A stretch of DNA of 64,000 nt from SXMI01 sp964391365. GTDB taxonomy: Bacteria; Actinomycetota; Acidimicrobiia; Acidimicrobiales; Microtrichaceae. Positions within the stretch are counted from its first letter, which is position 1; each line of letters starts with the position of its first letter. Made by a program: the position numbers and the translations under genes. Shown here in pieces: positions 25,093-33,720 of the stretch. The notes under the pieces are model-generated. The model ran no database searches. It worked only from the letters and a program-made list of their open reading frames with translations, and had not been told where the DNA came from. The stretch lies in NCBI GenBank assembly GCA_964391365.1, contig CAYMKW010000003.1, positions 19,632 through 83,631 of the forward strand, in the 5' to 3' direction.

Positions 25093-26574
25093 ATGGGTCC
25101 TGAGCGCGTCCGCCGCCTGATCGACCAGGTCGCTCCGCTGACCGAGGCCTTCGAGCGAGCCGGCCATCGGCTGTACCTGGTGGGCGGCAGCGTCCGCGAT
25201 CTGTTCGTCGCCGAGGGCGCAGATGCCTCCGACGGGCCCCACACCGATGTGGAGGATCCGGCCGGCCCCACACCCGACGGGATCGTGGTCGGTGCACCGG
25301 ACGTCGACCTGACGACCGACGCGCTCCCCGATGAGATCAAGGCCATCGTCGGGCCGGTCGTCGACGCCCTGTGGACCACGGGAGAACGGTTCGGGACGAT
25401 CGGTGTGCGGTCGGGCGGCCGGGACGTCGAGATCACCACGCACCGGGCCGAGGCCTACCGTCCCGACAGTCGCAAGCCCGAGGTCGCCTTCAGCACCGAC
25501 GTGCTCGACGATCTGAGTCGTCGGGACTTCACGGTCAACGCCATGGCGCTCGAGGTGACCTCGCCCTCCCCGACGCTGATCGACCCCCACGACGGTCTCG
25601 CCGACCTCAACGCCAGGATCCTGCGCACCCCGCTGTCGCCGGAGGAGTCCTTCTCCGACGATCCCCTGAGGATGCTCCGGGCGGCGCGTTTCGTGGCCCG
25701 GTACGGACTGCATCCGACCGACGACCTGGTCGAGGCGGTCCGCAACGGTCTGGACCGGATGGAGATCGTCTCGGCCGAGCGCGTCCGGGACGAGTTGTGC
25801 AAGCTCGTCGTGGTTCCCGACCCGTCCGCCGGCCTCTGGTTCGCCAGCGACACGGGGCTGGCGGCGACCTTCCTGCCGGAGCTGCCCGACATGCGACTGG
25901 AGCAGGACCCGATCCACCGGCACAAGGACGTGCTGACCCACACGATCGCCGTGGTCGCCCAGTCCGAGTGCCGGCTGCGGGTCCGTCTCGCCGCCCTGTT
26001 CCACGACGTGGGCAAGCCCAAGACGCGGTCGGTGGGACCGAAGGGTGTCTCGTTCCACCACCACGAGGTGGTGGGCGCCCGCATGACCCGGGACAGGATG
26101 AAGGCCCTCCGGTTCTCCAAGGTGCTCGTCGACGACGTCACCCAGCTCGTGTACCTCCACCTGCGGTTCCACACGTACCAGATGGGCTGGAGCGACTCGG
26201 CGGTCCGCCGGTTCGTCCGTGACGCCGGCCCGCTCCTCGAGGACCTCATCGCGCTGACCCGGGCGGACTGCACCACCCGGAACCAGCGCAAGGCCGCTGC
26301 GCTCAGTCATCGGATCGACGAGCTGGAGGAGCGCATCGCCGCCCTGCAGGAGGCCGAGGCGGTGCGGTCGATCCGTCCCGACCTGGACGGGGCCGAGGTG
26401 ATGCGCCACCTGGACATCGGACCCGGCCCGGTGGTCGGTCAGGCGCTCGCCCACCTGTTGGAGCTCCGGCTCGACCGGGGGCCGATGGACCGGGATGCCG
26501 CCCTGGCGGCGCTCGACGAGTGGTACGGATCGCAGACCGGCACCGATGGGCGCCGCGACGAGAGGAGCACCTGA
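25093..26574 (+). CDS. cca: CCA tRNA nucleotidyltransferase
   Basis: 493 residues. Adds or repairs the CCA end of tRNAs, needed here because the tRNA genes in the window lack CCA. Class II motifs: GGSVRD at 31-36, the metal-binding DVD at 70-72, RRDFTVNAMAL and DPLRMLRAARF. An HD domain follows (HRHKDVLTHTIAVV...LAALFHDVGKPKTR). Between GGSVRD and DVD there are 33 residues instead of about ten, an acidic insert. ATG at 25093 fits both homology and the leaderless spacing. The stop overlaps the stress-protein start by TGATG. Confidence 0.95.
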   Translation: MGPERVRRLIDQVAPLTEAFERAGHRLYLVGGSVRDLFVAEGADASDGPHTDVEDPAGPTPDGIVVGAPDVDLTTDALPDEIKAIVGPVVDALWTTGERFGTIGVRSGGRDVEITTHRAEAYRPDSRKPEVAFSTDVLDDLSRRDFTVNAMALEVTSPSPTLIDPHDGLADLNARILRTPLSPEESFSDDPLRMLRAARFVARYGLHPTDDLVEAVRNGLDRMEIVSAERVRDELCKLVVVPDPSAGLWFASDTGLAATFLPELPDMRLEQDPIHRHKDVLTHTIAVVAQSECRLRVRLAALFHDVGKPKTRSVGPKGVSFHHHEVVGARMTRDRMKALRFSKVLVDDVTQLVYLHLRFHTYQMGWSDSAVRRFVRDAGPLLEDLIALTRADCTTRNQRKAAALSHRIDELEERIAALQEAEAVRSIRPDLDGAEVMRHLDIGPGPVVGQALAHLLELRLDRGPMDRDAALAALDEWYGSQTGTDGRRDERST

Positions 26575-27005
26575 TGGCCGGGATCGTGGTGGGTGTCGAT
26601 GGGTCCGAGCACTCGCTCGGGGCGCTCCGATGGGCGGCGTCGGAGGCCAGGCTGCGCGGATCCGCGATCCGGGTGGTCGGAGCCTTCACCACCCCGCTGA
26701 TGAGCACGGGCTACGAGGTGGCGGCCCCGGATCCGGAGGATCTCCGGGCGGCCTCCGAGACCATGCTCGGCGCCGCCGTGGACGCCACGTCGGCCGCCGG
26801 GCTTCTCGACGGCCTGGACGTGACCGTCGAGGCGCTCGAGGGGCACCCCGGTGAGCGGCTGATCACGCTGTCCGAGGACGCCGAGCTCCTGGTCGTGGGG
26901 TCCCGCGGCCACGGAGGCTTCGTCGGGCTACTGCTCGGGTCGGTCACGACCTACTGCGTCAACCACGCCCGTTGTCCGGTGGTCGTGGTCCGCGGCGCTG
27001 ACTGA
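26574..27005 (+). CDS. Universal stress protein (UspA family)
   Basis: 143 residues. GIVVGVDGSEHSLGALRWAASEARLRG begins the fold and the ATP-binding loop is VVGSRGHGGFVGLLLGSVTTYCVNHARCPVVVV. Probably binds ATP; physiological role not predictable. GAGGAG precedes the ATG at 26574, which overlaps the cca stop. Confidence 0.93.
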   Translation: MAGIVVGVDGSEHSLGALRWAASEARLRGSAIRVVGAFTTPLMSTGYEVAAPDPEDLRAASETMLGAAVDATSAAGLLDGLDVTVEALEGHPGERLITLSEDAELLVVGSRGHGGFVGLLLGSVTTYCVNHARCPVVVVRGAD

Positions 27006-27020
27006 GCGGCAGCGGCCCGG

Positions 27021-27830
27021 TCAGATCCCGAGCTTGCGGGCCCGGATCACGAGGGTCTCCGGCACCCACTCGCTGAGGGACGACCGGTGGAGGCTCGTTC
27101 CGGCGGCGCTCGCCTGCGGCTCCAGGACGGTGTCCACCCGGAAGCTGGCCCGCGTGAGCGTGGTGAACAGCTCGCCGAAGGAGTGCGGATGGGTGACCCC
27201 CTCATCAGCTCCGGCCCGCCAGGCGAGCGGCGTGGAGCTCCAGGACGTCCGGGTGAGCGTCGGCGGCTGCTGCTCGGTGTCGTCGTCCTCGAGCATGGTC
27301 GCGAACGGGTGGGGGAGCGACAGGAGGAACGGGGACTCCGGTGTGAGCACCCGGTGGACCTGTCGGATCACCCGGCTCAGGTCCTGCACGGCGGCGAGGG
27401 CGTAGACGGAGACCACCAGGTCGACGGCGTCGGCCCGCAGGAAGGCGAGGTCGGCCAGGTCGCTGTGGTGGAACTCGATGCGGACCTCGGCCCGCTCCGC
27501 AGCGGCCCGGGCCTGGGCCAGTCGGGCGGTGGAGGATTCGACGGCGATGACCCGTGCACCCCGCCGGGCCAGGGCGATCGCAGCTGCGCCGGTCCCGCAG
27601 CCCAGGTCGAGCACGCGCCGGCCGTCCACCGAGCCGATCAGCTTGGCGAGCTGCTCGTGGTCGAGGTCCGGCCCCAGCTGCACCAGGTCACCGGTCAGTT
27701 CCGTGCCGTGCGGGAAGCTCAGCGGGGGCAGCGGTTCGGGGGAGGCGTCCTCGGCGACCAGGACCGGTCGGCTGTCGAGGTTCCCCGCCGACGGATGCCG
27801 GCGGACGGTGGTGGTGGGGGGAGCCATCAC
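27021..27830 (-). CDS. Class I SAM-dependent methyltransferase
   Basis: 269 residues. Motif I VLDLGCGTGAAAIALARRGARVIAVE near residue 73, followed by IEFHHSDLADLAF, VDLVVSVYALAAVQDLSRVIRQVHRVL (motifs II-III). Typical of small-molecule methyltransferases; the substrate is not predictable. Start is GTG 27830 or the adjacent ATG 27827. Convergent with the stress protein and divergent from DUF5318. Confidence 0.85.
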   Translation of the reverse strand: MMAPPTTTVRRHPSAGNLDSRPVLVAEDASPEPLPPLSFPHGTELTGDLVQLGPDLDHEQLAKLIGSVDGRRVLDLGCGTGAAAIALARRGARVIAVESSTARLAQARAAAERAEVRIEFHHSDLADLAFLRADAVDLVVSVYALAAVQDLSRVIRQVHRVLTPESPFLLSLPHPFATMLEDDDTEQQPPTLTRTSWSSTPLAWRAGADEGVTHPHSFGELFTTLTRASFRVDTVLEPQASAAGTSLHRSSLSEWVPETLVIRARKLGI

Positions 27831-27925
27831 CTTCCATTCTCGCCGGTCCCGACCGTTCGGACGCGGACCGGTGGTGGACGTTCCCGATGGGATCCGTCCC
27901 CCTGCCGGATCGACGGCGCCGGGGG

Positions 27926-27931
27926 TACCGT
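27926..27931 (+). promoter_or_regulatory. -10 element (TACCGT) for leaderless DUF5318 gene
   Basis: TACCGT followed by six bases and GTG at 27938. Confidence 0.5.
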
Positions 27932-27937
27932 GTGCCC

Positions 27938-28384
27938 GTGCCGTTCACCCAGTCCGAAGCCTCCGGCCGTCCCGGGCGGGCACCCGGCAGCGTCGACTAC
28001 CGCTTCGCGCGGCGGCAGGTGCTGCGCCGGGTCCGCTCCGGCGAGCTGCAGCGCTCAGACGTCTGTGACGCCCAGCGGGAACTCCTGCGGGTCGCAGAGC
28101 ACTACTCGCAGCGGGCCACCACGCCGTGCCCGGTCTGCGCCGAGTCCGAGCTCCGCATCGTCCGGTACGTCTTCGGTCCGCGACTCCCGGCCGGAGGCCG
28201 GGCCGTCGCCAGCCGAGCCGAACTGCGCAAGCTCGCCAACGGACGGTCCGGGTTGCGGTGCTACACCGTCGAGGTCTGTCTGGGGTGCCGCTGGAACCAC
28301 CTGGTGGAGGTGGTTCCGCTCGCATCGTCCTCGGACTCCGAATCCGGCACGCCTGCACGAGGCCGCCCGCGGTCGTCCTCCTGA
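27938..28384 (+). CDS. DUF5318 zinc-ribbon-like protein
   Basis: 148 residues. The core VDYRFARRQVLRRVRSGELQRSDVCDAQRELLRVAEHYS is followed by CPVCAESELRIVRYVFGPRLP and a second cysteine pair in VEVCLGCRWNHLVEVVPL, so a four-cysteine zinc site is likely. The family sits beside the class A PBP gene across actinobacteria and is uncharacterised. GTG 27938 fits the leaderless spacing; GTG 27932 is the alternative. The C-terminus is low complexity. Confidence 0.82.
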   Translation: MPFTQSEASGRPGRAPGSVDYRFARRQVLRRVRSGELQRSDVCDAQRELLRVAEHYSQRATTPCPVCAESELRIVRYVFGPRLPAGGRAVASRAELRKLANGRSGLRCYTVEVCLGCRWNHLVEVVPLASSSDSESGTPARGRPRSSS

Positions 28385-28480
28385 GCCGAATCGCAGGCGC
28401 CGACGGGACTCCGGGAGCCCCCTCGGGCAGACTCTCGGGGTTCGACCCAGGTCCGGCGTCCGCCGGACCCACTCTCCGCC

Positions 28481-30706
28481 GTGGCCTCCTCGACTTCTGA
28501 ACCCACCATCGACACCGCTGCTGTGGCCGGCCGCCGCAGCGTCCTCTGGCGCCTCCGTTTCGTGTGCTTCGGTGCGCTGGTCCTGGGCGTGGTCGCGATC
28601 GGCGGTGTCTGGACGGCGCTCAACACCTTGAAGCTCCCGCCGGAGCGCCGGCCGGTCGAGACCTCGTTCGTCTGCGACTCGACGGTCGAGGCGGGTCAGT
28701 GCGGATTCGACACCGCCATGGCCCGCCTGCGCACCGAGGAGGAGCGCGTCCTCGTGGACTACGAGCAACTCCCGCCGGTCCTGGTGCAGGCGGTGCTCTC
28801 GGCGGAGGACCGGAAGTTCTTCGATCACAACGGGGTGGACCCGCTCGGGATCACCCGGGCGCTCTACCAGGACCTCCTCGGTGGCAGCGAGTCGCTCCAG
28901 GGCGGTTCGACGATCACCCAGCAGTACGTCAAGAACGTCTACCTGACCTCGGAACGGAGCCTGGACCGCAAGCTCCGGGAGGCCGTCCTGGCGATCAAGC
29001 TGGAGCGTGAGCTCGACAAGCGGGAGATCCTGACCCGTTACCTCAACGAGGTGTACTTCGGCCGGGGCGCCTACGGCGTGGAGGCGGCGGCCCGGGCCTA
29101 CTTCGGCGTCAACGTCGAGGAACTCGACCTGGCGCAGTCGGCCTACCTGGCCGGGCTCATCCGGTCGCCGGAGACGGCCGACGCAACCCGGGATCCGGAG
29201 GTCGCCGACCAGCGGCGCGACAGCGTGCTGACGGCGATGGTCGAGGAGGGCCACATCACTCAGGCCGAGGCCGATCGGGTCGGCGCCCTGCCCTGGCTGA
29301 CCGAACCGAGCGTCCAGCAGGACGGCTCGGTCCAGCCGGCGACGATCCTGGAACGGTCCGAGGAGACCACCGACTTCGGACCGGTCCGCTACGACGACAT
29401 CGGCTCGGAGTACTGGGTCGATCTGGTTCGCAGGCAGCTCCGGGACCGGTTCGGACCGGGTGCCGAGACCCGCGGGTTCCGGGTCTACACCACCTTCGAC
29501 CCCGACCTGCAGGAGGCCGCCGTCGAGTCGGTCAACTCCACCGTGAACCAGCCCGACGGTCCGCTCGGTTCGCTGGTCTCGGTCGACTCCGACGGTCGTG
29601 TCGCCGCCATGGTCGCCGGCCGCGACTACCAGTCGGCGCAGGTCAACCTGGCCCTGGGAGCGGAGGGCGGCGGTGCCGGCAGGTCGCCGGGATCGACCTT
29701 CAAGCCGATCGCGCTCGCGGCGTTCGTCGAGGACGGCTTCTCGGTGGAATCCCGTTACGAGGCACCCCCGACCACCCAGTTCCCCGGTGTCACGGAGCAG
29801 GACGGCAGCCCGTGGCGCCCCGCCAACTACGACCGGGCCGACCACGGTGTCGAGACCGTCGAGCAGGCGACCTGGCAGTCGACCAACACCGTCTACGCCG
29901 GGATGGTCGACCAGCTCGGGCCGGAACGGCTCGCCAGCATGGCCAATCGGCTGGGGGTCACCGCCGAGTTGGACCCGGTGTACTCGTTGGTCCTCGGGGC
30001 CGAGGGCGTCTCGGTGCTCGACATGGCATCGGCCTACTCGACCTTCTCGCGGCACGGTGTGCGGATCGACCCGTACATCATCGAGCGGATCGAGGACTCC
30101 GACGGCAACGTCGTGTTCGACGCCGCGGTGGACGTCCCCCGTCAGCAGGTGATCGCTCCCGACGTGGCCGACACCGTGACCTCGGTGCTCACCGGGGTGA
30201 TCTCACGGGGAACCGGGAAGGCCGCCTCGTTCGGCTCCCCGGCCGCCGGCAAGACCGGGACCACGGACAACGCGGAGGACGCCTGGTTCGCCGGCTACAC
30301 CTGCGACCTGACCGCCGTGGTCTGGATGGGTTACGAGGTGCCACGTGAGATGACGACGTCGAGCGGCGGGCAGATGTCAGGAGGTGCGACACCGGCGAGG
30401 ATGTGGCGGTCCTTCATGTCGAGGGCCACCTCGGACGACGACGACTGCGACTTCGCCGAGGTCGACTACGGGGACAAGGTCCTGAACTCCGAGTACTCCC
30501 CGTCGCGCTCGTCCAAGCGTTCCTCGCAGGGTTCGTCCGGGTCCTCGAGCGGTTCGACCACGTCGACGTCCGTCCCGTCGGGCGGCTCCTCGACGTCGGT
30601 CCCCCGGTCCACGACGACGGTCCCGCGGTCCACCACCACCGCACCTCGTCCGACCACGCCGCCGACGAGCTCTCCGCCGACCACGGCGACCTCCGGCGGA
30701 GGCTGA
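28481..30706 (+). CDS. Class A penicillin-binding protein (transglycosylase/transpeptidase)
   Basis: 741 residues. Membrane anchor at about 23-46; GT51 transglycosylase with SAEDRKFFDHNGVD, GGSTITQQYVKN and KLRE.VLAIKLERELDKREIL; transpeptidase with Ser405 in SPGSTFKP, the STN triad element and KTGTTDN. Builds and cross-links peptidoglycan outside the membrane. The last 60 residues are Ser/Thr/Pro repeats (VPRSTTT), a wall-spanning tail seen in actinobacterial PonA proteins. GTG start at 28481. An inverted repeat just after the stop probably ends transcription. Confidence 0.95.
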   Translation: MASSTSEPTIDTAAVAGRRSVLWRLRFVCFGALVLGVVAIGGVWTALNTLKLPPERRPVETSFVCDSTVEAGQCGFDTAMARLRTEEERVLVDYEQLPPVLVQAVLSAEDRKFFDHNGVDPLGITRALYQDLLGGSESLQGGSTITQQYVKNVYLTSERSLDRKLREAVLAIKLERELDKREILTRYLNEVYFGRGAYGVEAAARAYFGVNVEELDLAQSAYLAGLIRSPETADATRDPEVADQRRDSVLTAMVEEGHITQAEADRVGALPWLTEPSVQQDGSVQPATILERSEETTDFGPVRYDDIGSEYWVDLVRRQLRDRFGPGAETRGFRVYTTFDPDLQEAAVESVNSTVNQPDGPLGSLVSVDSDGRVAAMVAGRDYQSAQVNLALGAEGGGAGRSPGSTFKPIALAAFVEDGFSVESRYEAPPTTQFPGVTEQDGSPWRPANYDRADHGVETVEQATWQSTNTVYAGMVDQLGPERLASMANRLGVTAELDPVYSLVLGAEGVSVLDMASAYSTFSRHGVRIDPYIIERIEDSDGNVVFDAAVDVPRQQVIAPDVADTVTSVLTGVISRGTGKAASFGSPAAGKTGTTDNAEDAWFAGYTCDLTAVVWMGYEVPREMTTSSGGQMSGGATPARMWRSFMSRATSDDDDCDFAEVDYGDKVLNSEYSPSRSSKRSSQGSSGSSSGSTTSTSVPSGGSSTSVPRSTTTVPRSTTTAPRPTTPPTSSPPTTATSGGG

Positions 30707-30718
30707 GCAGGACCTCGG

Positions 30719-30743
30719 GAATCCGCTCGGGTCGAGCGGATTC
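30719..30743 (+). terminator. Hairpin after the PBP gene
   Basis: A perfect 10-bp stem GAATCCGCTC / GAGCGGATTC with a 5-nt GGGTC loop, 13 nt after the stop codon. No T-tract, as is common in high-GC actinobacteria. Confidence 0.65.
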
Positions 30744-30830
30744 GTGCTTGGCACGGCACCCCTCGCCGTCGTACCTTCTGGGTGTCGGCCGGCAGCCACA
30801 GGGCGCTGGACCAACTGAGGAGGTGGGCCA

Positions 30831-31706
30831 GTGGCACCATCCGCAACCATCCCTTCGGCACGCCGGACGGTTCCGGCGGTCCGAGCCACCAAGGTGCGGC
30901 GGGGCGACGCCCCGTTGGTCATGGTCACCGCCTACGACGCCCCGGGCGCACGGATCGCCTCCGAGGCGGGGGTCGACATGATCCTCGTCGGCGACTCGGT
31001 GGCCATGGTCGTCCTCGGCTACGACGACACACTCCAGGTCACCGTCGACGACCTGGCCCACCACACCGCAGCCGTCGCCCGGGCCCGGCCCGAGTGCCTG
31101 ATCGTCGGCGACCTGCCGTGGATGAGCTACCACGTGTCCACCCAGGAGACCGTCCACAACGCCGCGACCCTGATCCGGGCCGGAGCGCAGTGCGTGAAGC
31201 TCGAGGGCGGGCGGAAGCGGGTTCCCATGATCGAGGCGCTCGTCGACGCGGAGATCCCGGTGGTCGGTCACCTCGGACTGACCCCCCAGTCGGTGCACGC
31301 CATGGGCGGGTTCCGGGTCCAGGCGAAGGAGTCCGAGGCGGCGTTGCAGCTCGTGGCCGACGCCAAGGCGCTGCAGCACGCCGGGTGCTTCGCGATCGTG
31401 CTCGAGGGCGTTCCCGACGAGGTCGCCCGGATGGTGACCGAGGCCGTCGACGTCCCCACGGTCGGCATCGGTGCCGGTCGCCACTGCGACGGACAGGTCT
31501 TGGTCTTCCACGACCTGCTGGGCCTCGAGGACCGGGTCGCGCCCAAGTTCGTCCGGCGGTATGCATCGCTGAAGGACCAGGCCGTCGATGCCGTGGCGGC
31601 GTTCGCCGCTGATGTGCGTTGCGGAGCGTTCCCGGACGACTCCGAGTCGTACCACCTGTCGGTGGACGAGGCGGAGGCGCTCTCGCTCTACGGCGGCGCC
31701 CACTGA
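30831..31706 (+). CDS. panB: 3-methyl-2-oxobutanoate hydroxymethyltransferase
   Basis: 291 residues. First committed step of pantothenate synthesis. Conserved MVTAYDAPGARIASEAGVDMILVGDSVAMVVLGY, KLEGG, VGHLGLTPQSVHAMGGFRVQ and GIGAGRHCDGQVLVFHDLLGL. GTG at 30831 with GAGGAGG upstream. Stands alone, with no panC or panD nearby. Confidence 0.97.
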   Translation: MAPSATIPSARRTVPAVRATKVRRGDAPLVMVTAYDAPGARIASEAGVDMILVGDSVAMVVLGYDDTLQVTVDDLAHHTAAVARARPECLIVGDLPWMSYHVSTQETVHNAATLIRAGAQCVKLEGGRKRVPMIEALVDAEIPVVGHLGLTPQSVHAMGGFRVQAKESEAALQLVADAKALQHAGCFAIVLEGVPDEVARMVTEAVDVPTVGIGAGRHCDGQVLVFHDLLGLEDRVAPKFVRRYASLKDQAVDAVAAFAADVRCGAFPDDSESYHLSVDEAEALSLYGGAH

Positions 31707-31816
31707 GCACGGACCCGGGGCCCGGCCCCAGGTCGCTGTCACACCCCCGCCGCAGACTGCGGGCGTGACGATCACCGGCCACACCGTCGACTGGACCCCT
31801 GCGGGGTCGGGGTGCC

Positions 31817-31880
31817 TACACTCTGCGTCGCACATCGCCCGGGCTCGCCCCGGGTCCCTGTCCTGCAGGTCGCAGGACCC
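31817..31880 (+). promoter_or_regulatory. rpsF operon promoter and structured leader
   Basis: TACACT at 31817-31822 can serve as -10. The leader then carries CCCGGG/CCCGGG (31838-31843 and 31849-31854, loop CTCGC), and GTCCTGC/GCAGGAC (31860-31866 and 31872-31878, loop AGGTC). GGGTCC at 31852-31857 can pair instead with GGACCC at 31875-31880, so two structures exclude each other. In other bacteria S6-S18 binds the rpsF leader; a similar control here is inference. Confidence 0.45.
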
Positions 31881-31919
31881 TGGAGCGCCCGTCGCCCAGG
31901 TCCGGAGGGAGGAGTCAGC

Positions 31920-32264
31920 GTGGCAGTCCGCGCGTACGAGCTCATGATCATCGTCGACCGTGACGTCGACGACGCAGCCAACACAGCCGTCCTGCAGCGC
32001 GTGCAGGAGATGGTCAGTGCCGATGACGGCACCGTGCCCACGGTGGACAAGTGGGGCCGGCGACGCTTCGCCTATCCCATCGACCACAAGGAAGAGGGCG
32101 TCTACTCGGTGCTGGAGATCGTCACGGAGGCGCCGAACCTCGACGAGGTCGACCGGTACCTCCGTCTCGCGGACGAGGTCGTCCGCCACAAGCTGATCCG
32201 GCTCCCCGACGACGAAGCCGCGCGACGCGGCCTCCTCGCCGGTGCTGGCGAAGGAAAGGACTGA
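31920..32264 (+). CDS. rpsF: 30S ribosomal protein S6
   Basis: 114 residues: RAYELMIIVDRDVDD, KWGRRRFAYPIDHKEEGVYSVLEI and ADEVVRHKLIRLPDDE are all S6 signatures. GTG at 31920 is preceded by GGAGGGAGGAG. An upstream ATG in the same frame would run through the structured leader and is not used. Confidence 0.98.
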   Translation: MAVRAYELMIIVDRDVDDAANTAVLQRVQEMVSADDGTVPTVDKWGRRRFAYPIDHKEEGVYSVLEIVTEAPNLDEVDRYLRLADEVVRHKLIRLPDDEAARRGLLAGAGEGKD

Positions 32265-32266
32265 CC

Positions 32267-32713
32267 ATGGCAGGCAACTACGTCGAGTTGATCGGCAACC
32301 TCACCAGGGATCCCGAACTCCGGTTCATCCCGTCGGGGGCGGCCGTCGCGAACTTCGGGCTGGCGGTGAACCGTCGCTGGCGCAACGCCCAGACCAACGA
32401 GTGGGACGAGGAGGTCTCCTTCTTCGACGTCGTCTGCTGGCGGGATCTGGCCGAGAACGTGACCGAGTCGCTCACCAAGGGCAACCGGATCATGGTCAGC
32501 GGCCGTCTGCAGGTCCGCTCGTGGGAGACGGACAACGGCGAGAAGCGATCGAAGGTCGAGATCCTCGCCGACGAGATCGGCCCCAGCCTCCGGTGGGCGA
32601 CCGCACAGGTCACCCGGACCGAGCGCCGCGAGGGCGGCGGCGGGGGCGGAGGTTTCGACGCCCCGCCTCCAACCGAGGCACCCACGTACAGCCAGGATGA
32701 GGAGCCCTTCTGA
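32267..32713 (+). CDS. ssb: Single-stranded DNA-binding protein
   Basis: 148 residues. OB-fold from GNYVELIGNLTRDPELRF to WATAQVTR, then a Gly-rich linker and the acidic tip SQDEEPF that recruits partner proteins. ATG at 32267 after AAGGAAAGGA; stop overlaps rpsR by TGATG. Confidence 0.98.
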   Translation: MAGNYVELIGNLTRDPELRFIPSGAAVANFGLAVNRRWRNAQTNEWDEEVSFFDVVCWRDLAENVTESLTKGNRIMVSGRLQVRSWETDNGEKRSKVEILADEIGPSLRWATAQVTRTERREGGGGGGGFDAPPPTEAPTYSQDEEPF

Positions 32714-33138
32714 TGGCAAAGCCACCGCCGCGTCGCGGCAAGCCCAAGGACAACGGTCGCAAGCTCAAGAAGAAGGTGTCGATCCTCGACTCCGAGAGCG
32801 TGCAGTACGTGGACTGGAAGGACGTGAATCTGCTCCGGCGTTTCATGTCCGACCGGGCCAAGATCCGTGCTCGCCGTGTCAGCGGGAACGACACCCAGCA
32901 GCAGCGTGAGGTGGCCAAGGCCATCAAGAACGCCCGTGAGATGGCGTTGCTCCCCTACACGAGCCGCGTCACCACCCAGCGGGGGCGCCGCTCGGACCGA
33001 GACGGAGACGACCGTCGCGGTCCGCGTCCCGACCGGGATCGTCCGGAGTCGACCGAGCCGGCCGACGCCGCTGCAGCCGAGGAGTTCGAGGCCGTCGAGA
33101 CGACCGAGGACGCCGTGGTCGAGGAGGCGACGTCGTGA
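32713..33138 (+). CDS. rpsR: 30S ribosomal protein S18 with long C-terminal extension
   Basis: 141 residues; S18 is usually 75-90. The normal part ends near residue 84 (VDWKDVNLLRRFMSDRAKIRARRVSG...REVAKAIKNAREMALLPYTSR). The remainder is first Arg/Asp-rich then strongly acidic (EEFEAVETTEDAVVEEATS). No zinc-type cysteines, so a C-minus form. Overlaps ssb by TGATG and rplI by GTGA. Confidence 0.95.
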   Translation: MAKPPPRRGKPKDNGRKLKKKVSILDSESVQYVDWKDVNLLRRFMSDRAKIRARRVSGNDTQQQREVAKAIKNAREMALLPYTSRVTTQRGRRSDRDGDDRRGPRPDRDRPESTEPADAAAAEEFEAVETTEDAVVEEATS

Positions 33139-33590
33139 GCTCGGTGAAGATGGTCCTGCGGTCCGATGTGGCCGGACTCGGCAAGCGCGGTGACGTGGTC
33201 GAGGTCTCCAAGGGCTACGCGCGGAACTTCCTGGAGCCCCGGGACCTCGCGTTCTCGGCGACGGCGGGATCCGAGCGCCAGGCGGAGTCCATGCGCCGGG
33301 TCCGGACCATCCGGGACGCCAAGGATCGGGAGGCGGCCACGGAGATCGCCACTCGCTTGGTGCCTCGGACGATCACGATCGTGGCCCGGGCCGGCAGCGG
33401 CGGGAAGCTCTTCGGTTCGGTGACGGCGGCCGACGTCTCGGCCGCCGTGGCCGAACAGGCCGGTGTCGAGATCGATCGAAAGCTGCTGGTGCTCGACGAG
33501 CCGATCAAGGACCTGGGAACGCACTACGTCCAGGCCCGGCTCCACGCCGACGTCGAGTTCCCGATCACGGTCGAGGTGACCACCGACTGA
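33135..33590 (+). CDS. rplI: 50S ribosomal protein L9
   Basis: 151 residues. The N-terminal SVKMVLRSDVAGLGKRGDVVEVSKGYARNFLEPR is the L9 signature, and GKLFGSVTAADVSAAV begins the C-terminal domain. GTG at 33135 overlaps the rpsR stop. Confidence 0.98.
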   Translation: MSSVKMVLRSDVAGLGKRGDVVEVSKGYARNFLEPRDLAFSATAGSERQAESMRRVRTIRDAKDREAATEIATRLVPRTITIVARAGSGGKLFGSVTAADVSAAVAEQAGVEIDRKLLVLDEPIKDLGTHYVQARLHADVEFPITVEVTTD

Positions 33591-33664
33591 GGTCGGCTTC
33601 GTCCACAGGATGGCCCGTCATCCACAGCTGGACCCACAAGCGATCCCCCGTGAATCCCTAGGAA

Positions 33665-33687
33665 ATCCAGAGGTTCATCCTCTGGAT
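33665..33687. promoter_or_regulatory. Inverted repeat in the dnaB leader
   Basis: ATCCAGAGG, five bases TTCAT, then CCTCTGGAT: a perfect 9-bp dyad. It ends 33 nt before the dnaB start. It could be a hairpin in the mRNA or an operator. CGTCCACAG and CATCCACAG nearby (about 33601-33630) resemble DnaA boxes. Confidence 0.5.
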
Positions 33688-33720
33688 GACCACAGGGTGA
33701 ACGGCGGAGGATGGACGGTG

